DNA of 64,000 nucleotides from Corynebacterium pygosceleis (lineage in GTDB: Bacteria; Actinomycetota; Actinomycetes; Mycobacteriales; Mycobacteriaceae). Numbering within the stretch: the first letter of the stretch is position 1; each line of letters opens with the position of its first letter. The notes under the pieces were generated by a model, which was given only the letters and a program-made list of their open reading frames with translations, was not told the origin of the DNA and searched no databases. Below, one piece after another: positions 17,975 through 26,628 of the stretch. The stretch spans positions 248,001 through 312,000 of the forward strand of contig NZ_JAENIQ020000002.1 in NCBI RefSeq assembly GCF_016595275.2, written 5' to 3'. The position numbers and the translations under genes are program-made.

Positions 17975-20021
17975 GGCGTTCCTCGTTCGGTTGTTCGTTG
18001 ACCCGGTCCCGGACCCACGAGGTGATCAGGGTGACGGCTTCGTCGACCGGCACCCCGTTGACCTGACTACCGTCCAGGAACCGGAAACTCACGGCATCCG
18101 CCTCGACGTCACGGGCGCCCGCGAGGAGCATGAACGGGACCTTCCCGGTGGTGTGGTTGCGGATCTTCTTCTGCATGCGGTCATCGGAGGTGTCGACCTC
18201 CGCGCGGATACCGGAGCGTCGCAACCGTTCGCAGACTGAATCCAGGTGGGGTGCGAAGTCATCCGCGACCGGGATACCGACGACCTGGTGCGGCGAGAGC
18301 CACGCGGGGAATGCCCCGGCGTAGTGCTCGAGGAGAACACCGAAGAACCGCTCGATCGAACCGAACAACGCGCGGTGGATCATGATCGGCCGCTTCTTGG
18401 TGCCGTCCGACGCCGTGTACTCGAGGTTGAAGCGCTCGGGCAGGTTGAAGTCCAGCTGGACGGTCGACATCTGCCAGGTACGACCGATGGCGTCCTTCGC
18501 CTGGACCGAGATCTTCGGGCCGTAGAAGGCTGCTCCGCCCGGATCGGGCACGAGCTCGAGACCGGAGTTGTGCGCGACACGCTCGAGGATCTCCGTCGAC
18601 CGCTCCCAGATCTCGTCGGAGCCGACACTCTTCTCGTCGTCCCGGGTCGACAACTCGAGGTAGAAGTCGTCGAGACCGTAGTCCCGGAGCAGCGAGATGA
18701 CGAACTGCAGCACCGTCGTCAGCTCCGCCTCGAGCTGGTCCTCGGTGCAGTAGATGTGGGCGTCGTCCTGCGTGAATCCACGCGCCCTGGTGAGCCCGTG
18801 GATCACACCCGACTTCTCGTACCTGTAGACGGTGCCGAACTCGAACAGGCGCAACGGCAGTTCCCGGTAGCTGCGTCCACGGGAGGCGAATATCAGGTTG
18901 TGCATCGGGCAATTCATGGGCTTGGCGTAGTAGTCCTGCGCCTGCTTGGTGACGTTGCCGTCGGCATCCGTCTCTCCGTCGAGCTGCATGGGGGGGAACA
19001 TGCCGTCCGCGTAGAAGTCGAGGTGACCCGACTTGGAGAACAACTCGCCCTTGGTCAGGTGCGGGGTGTTGACGAAACTGTAGCCGGCGTTGATGTGCTG
19101 ACGACGCGAGTGCTCCTCCATCTCCAGACGGATGATGCCTCCGTTGGGGTGGAACACGGGGAATCCGGAGCCGATCTCATCCGGGAAACTGAACAGGTCG
19201 AGTTCGGTCCCCAGACGACGGTGGTCACGCTTCTCGGCTTCCGCGAGCATCGTCTGGTACTCCTCGAGCGCCTCTCTCGTCTCCCACGCCGTACCGTAGA
19301 TGCGCTGGAGGCCGGCGTTCCGCTGGTCACCGCGCCAGTAGGCGGCGGAACTGCGGGTCAGGGCGAAGGCCGGAATGTACCTGGTCGTCGGGACGTGGGG
19401 TCCACGACAGAGGTCATACCACTCCGGTTCACCCGTGCGGGGATTGACGTTGTAGTAGCCCGTGAGCTCACCGGCGCCGACCTCGGTCGCCTCATCGGAA
19501 TCCGGATCGACGGACCCCTTGTCCTGGATCAGCTCCAGTTTGTAGGGCTCACCGGAGAGCGCCTCACGCGCATCCTCGAGGGTCGCGTAGACGCGCCGCT
19601 CGAACTTCTGCCCCGACTTGATGATCTTCTTCATGCGCTTCTCCAGCGTCCGGAGATCCTCCGGGGTGAAGGGTTCCGCGGCATCGAAGTCGTAGTAGAA
19701 ACCACCGGTGATCGCCGGACCGATACCCAGCTTGGTTCCGGGGAACTCGGCCTGGACGGCCTGCGCGAGCACATGGGCACAGGAGTGCCTTATCACCGAA
19801 CGTCCGGCCTCGGTGTTCGCGGGCACCGGGAAGAACGCGGTATCGGTGTCGGGTACATGGGACAGGTCAAAGAGGGTTCCCGACTCATCGGCGACACACA
19901 CGATGGCGTCCGCCCCCTTGTTGGGGAGTTCCAGGTCACGCATGGCTGCGCCGACGGCGGTACCTGCGGAGACCCGGAATGACGGGTGGGATCCGGAATG
20001 GGAGTTTTCAGTGGTGCACAC
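17958..20021 (-). CDS. thrS: Threonine--tRNA ligase
   Basis: Charges tRNA-Thr and edits mischarged serine. The protein has 687 residues, full length: N-terminal TGS domain, editing domain with [11 protein letters not shown] (HxxxH) and the later SCAH-type zinc residues, class II core motif 2 ([22 protein letters not shown]), motif 3 region [20 protein letters not shown], and C-terminal anticodon-binding domain. GTG 20021 follows GGAG at about 14 bases. A TAAGAT -10 at 20247-20242 would give a leader of roughly 215 bases. Confidence 0.97.
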   Translation of the reverse strand: MCTTENSHSGSHPSFRVSAGTAVGAAMRDLELPNKGADAIVCVADESGTLFDLSHVPDTDTAFFPVPANTEAGRSVIRHSCAHVLAQAVQAEFPGTKLGIGPAITGGFYYDFDAAEPFTPEDLRTLEKRMKKIIKSGQKFERRVYATLEDAREALSGEPYKLELIQDKGSVDPDSDEATEVGAGELTGYYNVNPRTGEPEWYDLCRGPHVPTTRYIPAFALTRSSAAYWRGDQRNAGLQRIYGTAWETREALEEYQTMLAEAEKRDHRRLGTELDLFSFPDEIGSGFPVFHPNGGIIRLEMEEHSRRQHINAGYSFVNTPHLTKGELFSKSGHLDFYADGMFPPMQLDGETDADGNVTKQAQDYYAKPMNCPMHNLIFASRGRSYRELPLRLFEFGTVYRYEKSGVIHGLTRARGFTQDDAHIYCTEDQLEAELTTVLQFVISLLRDYGLDDFYLELSTRDDEKSVGSDEIWERSTEILERVAHNSGLELVPDPGGAAFYGPKISVQAKDAIGRTWQMSTVQLDFNLPERFNLEYTASDGTKKRPIMIHRALFGSIERFFGVLLEHYAGAFPAWLSPHQVVGIPVADDFAPHLDSVCERLRRSGIRAEVDTSDDRMQKKIRNHTTGKVPFMLLAGARDVEADAVSFRFLDGSQVNGVPVDEAVTLITSWVRDRVNEQPNEERLAARR

Positions 20022-20256
20022 GATGCTTGGTCGCGCTCCTTCTTGCGCTCGACGGGACCGGCATACCTGGCCGGCCCCCGTTCACGGTGGTGGGACAGTC
20101 GCGCCCTCGTCCGGCGGTACCGGATCCGGACGGCCCCCACGCCAGGACGTCAGGTGGACCGGTGCCGGACCAGACGCCCACCGGCCGACGCGGCAGAGCG
20201 TCACGGGTGGGCGGATTGGACCGACCGAACTGTCAGACATCATCTTAACCCTCCCG

Positions 20257-21552
20257 TCAGTCTTCGAGCAGCGCGGCTCCCCAGTAGGCGTCCCGTGACC
20301 GCTCACCGTCCCCGACCTCACCCTCGACACCGGGTGGGCACGCGAACACGGCGGAGCCGATGTGGACGATCCACTGATTCAGCCGGTCCTTCTCGTCCAG
20401 TCGCCGTTGGATCGGAACGAACTGTTCGAGGGGGTTCTTCTGGAAGCAGATGAAGACGAGTCCCGCGTTCGAGGTCTGTCCGCTGCCGGGTTCGGGGGGA
20501 AGGTCGTAGTTGAACGCCCTTCTCCTGATCCGTTCGTACGGCGCATCCGTGGGGTTCCTCGAACGGGCGACGTGGCTGGCGGGATCAATGACGGGCAGTC
20601 CGTAGGAATCCGTCGCCGCGAAGTCTGGTTCATCGAATTCCCGTTCCCCCGTCAGGGGTGCCCCACTCCCGAGTGTCCGGCCGATGACCACCTCACGGGA
20701 GGTCCGGTCGAGCATCTCCCATTCATCGAGATTCATCGCGATCCGGCGAACGACCAGTGAGGTACCGCCGTGGAGCCAAACGGGGCCCTGATCGATCCAG
20801 ACGAGTTCGTCGAGTTCCTCCCGAGTTCGGGGATTGACCGTGCCGTCCTTCTGCCCGAACAGGTTTCGGGGGGTTCCGTTGTCCGGTCGCGTCCCGTCGG
20901 AGTTGAGGAAACCCTGCTGGAACCACCGGACCGACACATAATCGACCGCCGCACGGATCATGTGACGCGTGGCGTGCGAGAGAGTCACCGGATCATCGGA
21001 ACACAGCTGAAGGACCACATCAGCTTCCCCCCACCTGTCGTCGAGCTGATCGAGCGAGAATTCCGGCAGCGGCCCCAACCACTCCGGCCGTTCCTCCGGT
21101 CTCCCGATGACGTCGAAGAAACCCGAACCGAACCCACAGGTGACGGTGAGGTTGGCGGGAGCCTCGACCATCTCCGGTTCCAGGTCGCCCAGAGGTGCAC
21201 GCCCGTCGCAGAGCCGACGGGCGTCTTCCGTCCACAACCGCATCAGGCGGCGCGCGGCCCCCCGGTCCGCGCCATCCGAGAAGGTGAACGCGACGAGATT
21301 GAGGTGCGCCTGGAACGGTGTGGCGATGCCTGCCTGGTGTTCCCCGTCGAAGGGCACCGTCGATCGTCCGCGGTCGGGAACACCGTCCCCGTCCTCACCC
21401 GGGATACGATTCCCGGGGGCCGCAGCGGGTCCGGCGTCCCCCGGAGAGCATGCGGCGAGTCCCACTCCGGCTGCTCCCGCGGACAGGCCCGCGAGGAATC
21501 CGCGTCGGGTCAGGGAGTGCGGCACTGGACAGGAACTGGGCTCGTGGGACAT
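20257..21552 (-). CDS. Tat-exported DyP-type (EfeB-like) heme peroxidase
   Basis: A 431-residue dye-decolorizing peroxidase. The N-terminus carries a Tat signal (SLTRRGFLAGLSAGAAGVGL) ending in AACS, which may also act as a lipobox. The DyP GxxDG motif is seen as GQKDGT, and the proximal-heme region as ASHVARSRNP. EfeB relatives act as deferrochelatases or peroxidases, but no efeU or efeO is present here. The gene follows PCuAC and CopC genes on the same strand, so a role at the cell surface in copper or redox handling is plausible but inferred. Confidence 0.9.
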   Translation of the reverse strand: MSHEPSSCPVPHSLTRRGFLAGLSAGAAGVGLAACSPGDAGPAAAPGNRIPGEDGDGVPDRGRSTVPFDGEHQAGIATPFQAHLNLVAFTFSDGADRGAARRLMRLWTEDARRLCDGRAPLGDLEPEMVEAPANLTVTCGFGSGFFDVIGRPEERPEWLGPLPEFSLDQLDDRWGEADVVLQLCSDDPVTLSHATRHMIRAAVDYVSVRWFQQGFLNSDGTRPDNGTPRNLFGQKDGTVNPRTREELDELVWIDQGPVWLHGGTSLVVRRIAMNLDEWEMLDRTSREVVIGRTLGSGAPLTGEREFDEPDFAATDSYGLPVIDPASHVARSRNPTDAPYERIRRRAFNYDLPPEPGSGQTSNAGLVFICFQKNPLEQFVPIQRRLDEKDRLNQWIVHIGSAVFACPPGVEGEVGDGERSRDAYWGAALLED

Positions 21553-21725
21553 GGGCTCGGGGTCTTCCGGGAGAAAGGGTGGGGTGAAGCGGAACCGTCA
21601 TCGAGGGGATCTGCGGACCGGCGGGCACCGGGCACGGGGACACCCCCCGCCGGTGCACCCGCGACGTCGGGTCTGGCGCGCCCCGGAACGGAGAGGTCCG
21701 CGGTCGCGCCTACGCCACGTCCGTT

Positions 21726-22442
21726 CTACTTGTCGTGGTCGTGATCCATGTCCATGCCGTGGTCACCGTCGGCGGAGTAGTCCTCTTCGCCGGCACCGAT
21801 GGCCCTCACGGCGACGTCCTTGACGGTGACCTTCGAACCGTCGGCGAACTCCAGGGTCACATCTGCGGTGGCGCCCGCCTCGATGGCGCCGTCGTACCCG
21901 AGGATCATCAGGTGATCGGCACCCGGCTCGAGGACGTGCTCTCCCCCGGCCTTGATCGCGATGCCGCCCTTCTTCTCCTGCATCTTGCCGTCGACGACCT
22001 CGTGGATCTCGTAGGTCGCGTCACCGAGGGAGGTCGTGAAACCGATCAGGGTCACCTCCCTGTCGGAGTGGTTCTCCAGGGAACCGAAGATCGCGGTCAT
22101 ACCGGCTCCGGCGGGTATGGCCTTGATGAAACCGTCATGGAGGTGGACGTCATCTGAGGTCAGTGTGCCGGCAGTGGCGTTCTTCACGTCCTCCGCGCTG
22201 TCCTTCGCCTTGTCGCCCGCTTCCTTGACCGCGTCCTTGGCGTCCTCGGCACTGTTCTTCACCTTGTCACCGGCGTCCTTTGCCGCGTCCTTGGCGTCCT
22301 CTCCGGCCTCGGCGGCCGCCGAGGTGGCGGCGGAGGCCGCTTCATCGACGGATTCCTTCGTCGAATCGGAGCAACCGGCGAGCGCGAGGGTCACGACGGC
22401 GAGGCTTGCGATGGAGATGCGGCTGAGCTTGAGGGTGGTCAT
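21726..22442 (-). CDS. Lipoprotein PCuAC-type copper chaperone with a LEA-like helical repeat
   Basis: A 238-residue lipoprotein (lipobox LALAGC, Cys 24). Residues about 46-90 form an Ala/Lys/Asp-rich repeat of roughly 11 residues (AKDAAKDAGDK, AEDAKDAVKE, AGDKAKDSAED) like group-3 LEA proteins. Residues 95-210 are the PCuAC (DUF461) domain with candidate copper ligands His147, Met154, His177 and Met179 (GADHLMILG). The tail GDHGMDMDHDHDK is metal-binding in character. PCuAC proteins deliver Cu(I) to cytochrome oxidase. It starts seven bases after the CopC-like gene. Confidence 0.88.
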   Translation of the reverse strand: MTTLKLSRISIASLAVVTLALAGCSDSTKESVDEAASAATSAAAEAGEDAKDAAKDAGDKVKNSAEDAKDAVKEAGDKAKDSAEDVKNATAGTLTSDDVHLHDGFIKAIPAGAGMTAIFGSLENHSDREVTLIGFTTSLGDATYEIHEVVDGKMQEKKGGIAIKAGGEHVLEPGADHLMILGYDGAIEAGATADVTLEFADGSKVTVKDVAVRAIGAGEEDYSADGDHGMDMDHDHDK

Positions 22443-22448
22443 GGAGAC

Positions 22449-23039
22449 TCACTTTCTTCTTTTCATGGTGACTGCCGCTGCTGTGCCGATGGCGATGACA
22501 AGCAGCAGGAGTCCGGTTCCGATGGTGATGGTGGACATTGATGGGGAGGCCCCGGAAGATCCGGTGGTCTCGGGGGATCCGTCGGAGTCCGTCTCCGGGG
22601 ATCCGGGCGCACCGTCGGAGACGGTGAAGGTGGTCTTCCCGCGGGTGGCGTGTCCGTCGGACGAGGTGATCTGGAAGCCCACGGTGTAGTCACCCGGCCC
22701 CGGATCGGTTCCCTCGGGAACCTCGAGTGTGACGACCTGTCCGTCCAGGGTGGGTTCACCGCTGAACAACACGGAGGATGTCTCCGAGTCACTGACGGCG
22801 ATCGTGTTGAAGCTGTCCCTGGGAATACCGGAGAACTCCAGGACGATCTCACCGGGGAACTCGTCGACGGTGTCACCGTCTCCGGGAGTGGAGTCGAGGA
22901 CGACGTCGTGTGCGACGGCGTAACTGGTCGACCAGGTGGGCCCGATCCCCGTCTGGAGTCCGATGAGCAGGATCGGTGCACACGCGACGGAGGCGACGAC
23001 GGCACGGGACAGATACCGTCCCACGAACTGCTGAATCAC
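22449..23039 (-). CDS. CopC/YcnJ-like copper resistance protein with C-terminal anchor
   Basis: A 196-residue protein: N-terminal signal segment, mature start near AHDVVLDSTPGDGDTV, a single CopC beta-sandwich domain, then a Ser/Gly/Pro-rich linker and a C-terminal membrane helix (IGTGLLLLVIAIGTAAAV) ending MKRRK. The two Cu(II) elements of CopC are present: the His at the mature N-terminus and SSDGHATRG. It would hold copper outside the membrane. The GTG at 23039 has AGGGAGTG upstream. It heads the CopC-PCuAC-DyP run. Confidence 0.9.
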   Translation of the reverse strand: MIQQFVGRYLSRAVVASVACAPILLIGLQTGIGPTWSTSYAVAHDVVLDSTPGDGDTVDEFPGEIVLEFSGIPRDSFNTIAVSDSETSSVLFSGEPTLDGQVVTLEVPEGTDPGPGDYTVGFQITSSDGHATRGKTTFTVSDGAPGSPETDSDGSPETTGSSGASPSMSTITIGTGLLLLVIAIGTAAAVTMKRRK

Positions 23040-23395
23040 GAACTGGTCACTCCCTGAGCTTCAGTGGTCACAAGTGTCTTTCCGACGGCCCGACATGTTT
23101 CGGTGCGTCATCGACGGTTTTCCGCCACTCCCGGACGTCCGGATCATCTCCGGGGCCGGGACACGGGATACGGCGCATCAACCTTCCACGATACCCCCGA
23201 TCCTCCGGGGGCCTCACCCACTAGTCGGACCGTACCTCCGGGAAGTTCCCGTCCCCGTCAAACCCGCCGGAACGGTGGGCGACGCCCGGTGGATCCACTG
23301 AGACGTGCGGACACACCGCACACCGGCGAAACCCGTACAACGAGAGAAGAACCCGACCGGTGACACCGGTCGGGTTCCTCATTTTCCTGTTTCCG
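23040..23395. other. Gap between the CopC-like gene and tRNA-Val(CAC)
   Basis: No gene seen. It should contain the promoter of the copper cassette (TATCGT on the minus strand near 23190 is a weak -10) and holds the terminator of tRNA-Val at 23350-23376. Confidence 0.4.
23350..23376 (-). terminator. Terminator after tRNA-Val(CAC)
   Basis: A 13-base perfect inverted repeat (AACCCGACCGGTG and complement) lies 20 bases past the tRNA 3' end and is followed on the minus strand by CTTCTCTC. It could work in either direction. Confidence 0.5.
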
Positions 23396-23467
23396 TGGTC
23401 CCAGCTGGGATCGAACCAGCGACCTTTCCGGTGTGAACGGAACGCTCTTCCACTGAGCCATGGGACC
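23396..23467 (-). tRNA. tRNA-Val (CAC)
   Basis: A complete cloverleaf: acceptor GGTCCCA/TGGGACC, D arm GCTC...GAGC, anticodon stem TTCCG/CGGAA with loop TTCACAC, and T arm GCTGG-TTCGATC-CCAGC. The anticodon CAC reads GTG. The discriminator is A; CCA is not encoded. Confidence 0.95.
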
Positions 23468-23825
23468 GTGAGCGGCACATCCCCGCTCGTCTAGAAAATT
23501 AACACGCCCGCCCCGACACACCTAATCCGCAGGTGGCACAGGCTCCGGCACCGGTAGGGGAATCCGGTGGCCGGTGGACTGCGGTGCCGGTCCGGGTCGG
23601 GGTTCACCGAAGCGTCCCGTCCCGGCCGGTGACGCTCCACGCCACGAAACCGGGGTGCGGTGCGGAAAGGCCCGTGCGGTCCGGACCCGGCCGGGACGCA
23701 TCGACCCCGACTTCTCCGGACCGGTCGGGAATACAGTTCAACTGCGGATTTGTGTACCGGTCCCGGATAGGGCTAGAGTTTGGTCTCGCACCACACCGGA
23801 TCTTCGGATCGAGGTTTGTTGCGGT
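23468..23825. other. Gap between divergent tRNA-Val(CAC) and the tRNA cluster
   Basis: No gene seen. It holds the divergent promoters: TAATTT on the minus strand (23501-23496) for tRNA-Val and the TTGTGT/TAGAGT pair at 23750-23779 for the plus-strand cluster. Confidence 0.4.
23750..23779 (+). promoter_or_regulatory. Promoter of the tRNA cluster
   Basis: TTGTGT (23750-23755), an 18-base spacer and TAGAGT (23774-23779) form a good SigA-type promoter about 46 bases before the first tRNA. Confidence 0.55.
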
Positions 23826-23898
23826 GCGGATGTAGCGCAGTTGGTAGCGCATCACCTTGCCAAGGTGAGGGTCGCGAGTTCGAGTCTCGTCATCCGCT
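23826..23898 (+). tRNA. tRNA-Gly (GCC), copy 1
   Basis: Acceptor GCGGATG/CATCCGC, D arm GCGC...GCGC, anticodon stem TCACC/GGTGA with loop TTGCCAA, T arm with TTCGAGT. The anticodon GCC reads GGC/GGT. Identical in sequence to the copies at 24120 and 24327. CCA is not encoded. Confidence 0.96.
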
Positions 23899-23928
23899 CT
23901 GGTATGGTTTTCGTACCTGCACAGCCAC

Positions 23929-24002
23929 GGTGGAATGGCCGAGTGGTGAGGCAACGGTCTGCAAAACCGTGCACACGGGTTCGATTCCCGTTTCCACCTC
24001 CA
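23929..24002 (+). tRNA. tRNA-Cys (GCA)
   Basis: Acceptor GGTGGAA/TTCCACC, D arm GCC...GGC, anticodon stem ACGGT/ACCGT with loop CTGCAAA, T arm ACGGG-TTCGATT-CCCGT. CCA is encoded at 24000-24002. Confidence 0.96.
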
Positions 24003-24015
24003 ATTTTATAATCCT

Positions 24016-24087
24016 GCGCGTTTAGCTCAGCGGGAGAGCGCTTCCCTGACACGGAAGAGGTCACTGGTTCGATCCCAGTATCGCGCA
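24016..24087 (+). tRNA. tRNA-Val (GAC), copy 1
   Basis: D arm GCTC...GAGC, anticodon stem CTTCC/GGAAG with loop CTGACAC, T arm ACTGG-TTCGATC-CCAGT. The anticodon GAC reads GTC/GTT. The acceptor GCGCGTT against ATCGCGC leaves a T-T mismatch at position 6:67. Same sequence as the copy at 24223. Confidence 0.94.
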
Positions 24088-24119
24088 CCGGAGCAGCACG
24101 GCTCCTTAAAAATGTGCGT

Positions 24120-24192
24120 GCGGATGTAGCGCAGTTGGTAGCGCATCACCTTGCCAAGGTGAGGGTCGCGAGTTCGAGTCTCGTCATCCGCT
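24120..24192 (+). tRNA. tRNA-Gly (GCC), copy 2
   Basis: Identical to the copy at 23826. It is the second half of the first Val-Gly duplication unit. Confidence 0.96.
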
Positions 24193-24222
24193 CTGGAGAT
24201 ACTGCCACGCAGTTCCCCACCC

Positions 24223-24294
24223 GCGCGTTTAGCTCAGCGGGAGAGCGCTTCCCTGACACGGAAGAGGTCACTGGTTCGATCCCAGTATCGCGCA
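24223..24294 (+). tRNA. tRNA-Val (GAC), copy 2
   Basis: Identical to the copy at 24016, including the T-T mismatch in the acceptor stem. It is the first half of the second duplication unit. Confidence 0.94.
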
Positions 24295-24326
24295 CCGGAG
24301 CAGCACGGCTCCTTAAAAATGTGCAT

Positions 24327-24399
24327 GCGGATGTAGCGCAGTTGGTAGCGCATCACCTTGCCAAGGTGAGGGTCGCGAGTTCGAGTCTCGTCATCCGCT
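24327..24399 (+). tRNA. tRNA-Gly (GCC), copy 3
   Basis: Identical in the mature sequence to the copies at 23826 and 24120, but here CCA follows in the DNA (24400-24402). Last gene of the cluster, followed by a strong terminator. Confidence 0.96.
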
Positions 24400-24408
24400 C
24401 CAGCGTGA

Positions 24409-24440
24409 AACGATCCCGCCTCCGGGCGGGATCGTTTTTT
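24409..24440 (+). terminator. Intrinsic terminator of the tRNA cluster
   Basis: Stem CGATCCCGCC/GGCGGGATCG with a TCCG loop followed by six T. Strong and correctly placed ten bases after the last tRNA. Confidence 0.9.
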
Positions 24441-24503
24441 CATGTCCCGCACATGTCCGCACGCCACCTCCCCACCCCGTGCCGGGGAACTAGAGTGGGA
24501 CCC

Positions 24504-25250
24504 ATGCATCCCCTGTCCGGTTTCATCGATCCCGAGGTCCTCATCGGTGAGACGAAGGCGACGACCATCGACGAGGTGCGCTCCATCTCGGTGGTGACGT
24601 TGACCGGGGCGACCTCCTACGGCGGCAACTCCGGCGAACTCGGCAATTCCACCGACACGAACCTGCTGCTGGCACTTCGCCGGTGGTCCGATGTCGTCCT
24701 CGTCGGTGGTGAGACCGTCCGTGCGGAGAACTACGGTGGTGTCTCCGTCGCTCCGGGGTACCGCACGGCACGGCTCAGACGCGGACAGTCCGGGGTGCCA
24801 CCGGTCGCGGTGGTGACCAGGTCCTTCAACTTCTCCCCCCGGTCACGGCTCTTCACGGAGGCCGCCGTCGGGCCGTTGTTTCTCGCACCGGACGCCTCAT
24901 GCACCGATCCCGCGTTGGATCGGGCCAGGAAACAGGTCATCTCCGCCGGTGGTGTGATCGTCCCGACGGGCGGCGGAACCGCGACGGACATCGTGGGGAC
25001 CCTCCGCGCGCGGGGGCACCACCGCATCATCTGCGAAGGTGGGGCACGCCTGCTCGGGCAACTGACCCGTGCCGGGTTGGTCGACGTCCGGCACGTCACG
25101 ATCGATCCGAGCCTCACCCTTCCCGTGGACCCACCTCTGATAGCACCACCGACGGAGCGCGGCACCTCCGGGCCGGAACGGTACAGGCTCCGGCTGTCGG
25201 ACGTTCGGGCGACGGAGGACGGCTGCGTGTTTCTCCGGTACGTCCGGTGA
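24504..25250 (+). CDS. RibD C-terminal-domain (pyrimidine reductase-like) protein
   Basis: A 248-residue protein of the dihydrofolate-reductase-like fold found at the C-terminus of RibD. Typical phrases: SVVTLTGATSYGG, RRWSDVVLVGGETVRAENYG, and the cofactor-side ICEGGARLLGQLTRAGLVDVRHVTIDP. It lacks the deaminase domain, so on its own it could only reduce. ATG 24504 follows a TAGAGT -10 (24491-24496) by seven bases, suggesting a leaderless mRNA; upstream extension runs into the tRNA cluster. It precedes aftC and msrB as Rv2671 does in mycobacteria. Confidence 0.88.
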   Translation: MHPLSGFIDPEVLIGETKATTIDEVRSISVVTLTGATSYGGNSGELGNSTDTNLLLALRRWSDVVLVGGETVRAENYGGVSVAPGYRTARLRRGQSGVPPVAVVTRSFNFSPRSRLFTEAAVGPLFLAPDASCTDPALDRARKQVISAGGVIVPTGGGTATDIVGTLRARGHHRIICEGGARLLGQLTRAGLVDVRHVTIDPSLTLPVDPPLIAPPTERGTSGPERYRLRLSDVRATEDGCVFLRYVR

Positions 25251-25302
25251 CACCCGGGACTCGCTCACGGGGCCGGGTCGGGCGACGCGGTATGGTGGGA
25301 CG

Positions 25303-26628
25303 GTGACTGAGCCAGCCTTCTCCCGCCTGACCACTCTCTGGACCTCCCCGGGCCCGCGGGTACCGGTGACGGCGCCGGCCCCCCGGGGCACCGGGTTCGA
25401 CCGCGTGGGCCGGATGGTCTTCTGGCCGCTGTCCCTGATGCTGATCGTGCACCGTATTCTCGTTCTCTCGGTGAACGGCTCCGTGACGGACGATTTCTCC
25501 ACCGTCTATTACGCACTGCGTCGTTTCCACGACGGGGTGCCCATCTACAACGAGGTGTACCACCACGTCGACCCGCATTACCTCTACTCGCCGGGGGCGA
25601 CGCTCGTGCTCTCCCCGCTGGGTCTGCTCACGGATTTCGATTCCGCGCGGATGTGGTTCATCTGCCTGAACGCCGCCGCGATCGTCGCGGCACTCGGTGT
25701 CCTGACCAGAATGTTCGGTTACGCCCTGTCATCGGCCGTCTTTCCGGGGGCGGTGTTCTTCGCCTATCTCACCGAGGCCGTACGGAACACCCTGGTCTTC
25801 TCGAACATCAACGGTATTCTGCTGCTCGCGCTCGCGGGGTACCTGTACTGTCTCATCCACGAACGACGCTGGGCCGCCGGAATCCTCATCGGGCTCGCGA
25901 TTCTGGTCAAGCCGATCTTCGCCCCGCTGCTCTTTCTCCCGTTCGTCCTGGCCAACTGGCGGACGGTGCTGACGGGTCTCGCGCTGCCGGTCATCGCGAA
26001 CGCCGTCGCCTGGCCGCTGGTTCCCGGCGCCGGTGATTACGTGACCCGTACCATGCCGTATCTCCGTGAGGTTCGGGACTACGCCAACAGCTCACTGCCC
26101 GGGATCGCCACGTACTACGGCATGCCGTGGTGGCAGGAGAAGTTCTGGTTCGTGTTCTTCGCCGCCGTCGTCGCCGTCGGTGTCATCGTTCTCCTCAGGT
26201 GGCGGTACACCGATCCGCTGCTCTGGATGACGACGACCTCCGCACTGTTGCTCGCCGGTGTGTTCCTGCTGTCCTCTCTGGGGCAGATGTACTACTCGAT
26301 GCTCCTTTTCCCCCTGTTGTTCACGGTGCTTCTCCGCCGGTCCGTGATGCACTCCCCCGTCGCCTGGGTGGCGGTCTACTGTTTCCTGTCCGCGGACGTC
26401 TGGTTCTCGGATGAATGGCTGGATCTCGGGCGCGCCGCACACTATCTCAAGCCGACGGTCGGCTGGGCGTTGATCGTCCTGACGATCTCGGTGGCTGCGG
26501 TCGTCTGGTGGTGGCAGGAGCGCGACGGGCGGGCGGCCCTCCCGACTGAGCCGCCCGGAGAAGGGGACGGGAACGTCGGCACCGCATCCACAACCCATTC
26601 CGAACCCGCCAACGGAGGACGACCATGA
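25303..26628 (+). CDS. aftC: Alpha-(1->3)-arabinofuranosyltransferase AftC (GT-C, DUF2029/GT87)
   Basis: A 441-residue polytopic membrane glycosyltransferase that branches the arabinan of arabinogalactan and lipoarabinomannan using decaprenyl-phosphoarabinose. About ten membrane segments are visible between residues 36 and 405. The first outside loop has NGSVTDDFSTVYYALRRF with an acidic pair typical of GT-C active sites, then YNEVYHHVDPHYLYSPGATL. GTG 25303 comes six bases after TATGGT (25291-25296). The naming rests on synteny (ribD-like, aftC, msrB, hemQ) plus the DUF2029 pattern. Confidence 0.85.
   Translation: MTEPAFSRLTTLWTSPGPRVPVTAPAPRGTGFDRVGRMVFWPLSLMLIVHRILVLSVNGSVTDDFSTVYYALRRFHDGVPIYNEVYHHVDPHYLYSPGATLVLSPLGLLTDFDSARMWFICLNAAAIVAALGVLTRMFGYALSSAVFPGAVFFAYLTEAVRNTLVFSNINGILLLALAGYLYCLIHERRWAAGILIGLAILVKPIFAPLLFLPFVLANWRTVLTGLALPVIANAVAWPLVPGAGDYVTRTMPYLREVRDYANSSLPGIATYYGMPWWQEKFWFVFFAAVVAVGVIVLLRWRYTDPLLWMTTTSALLLAGVFLLSSLGQMYYSMLLFPLLFTVLLRRSVMHSPVAWVAVYCFLSADVWFSDEWLDLGRAAHYLKPTVGWALIVLTISVAAVVWWWQERDGRAALPTEPPGEGDGNVGTASTTHSEPANGGRP

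Larger units (their letters stand above)
24016..24399 (+). repeat. Tandem duplication of a tRNA-Val/tRNA-Gly unit
   Basis: Unit 24016-24192 is repeated at 24223-24399. The two 177-base units differ at one base in the 32-base spacer (G at 24118, A at 24325). The spacer contains the small hairpin GGAGC-AGCACG-GCTCC. The near identity indicates a recent duplication or ongoing gene conversion. Confidence 0.9.

Noticed and set aside
18246..19982. A 578-codon plus-strand open frame across thrS
   Set aside because: It is antisense to an intact, full-length thrS and is open only because of high GC at third positions. No ribosome-binding site or family motif.
20022..20241. T-box or threonine attenuator before thrS
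   Set aside because: The leader lacks the T-box sequence, has no terminator/antiterminator pair, and its short frame has no run of Thr codons.
24114..24503. N-terminal extension of the pyrimidine-reductase-like protein into the tRNA cluster
   Set aside because: The frame crosses two tRNA genes and a strong terminator; a -10 element sits just before ATG 24504.
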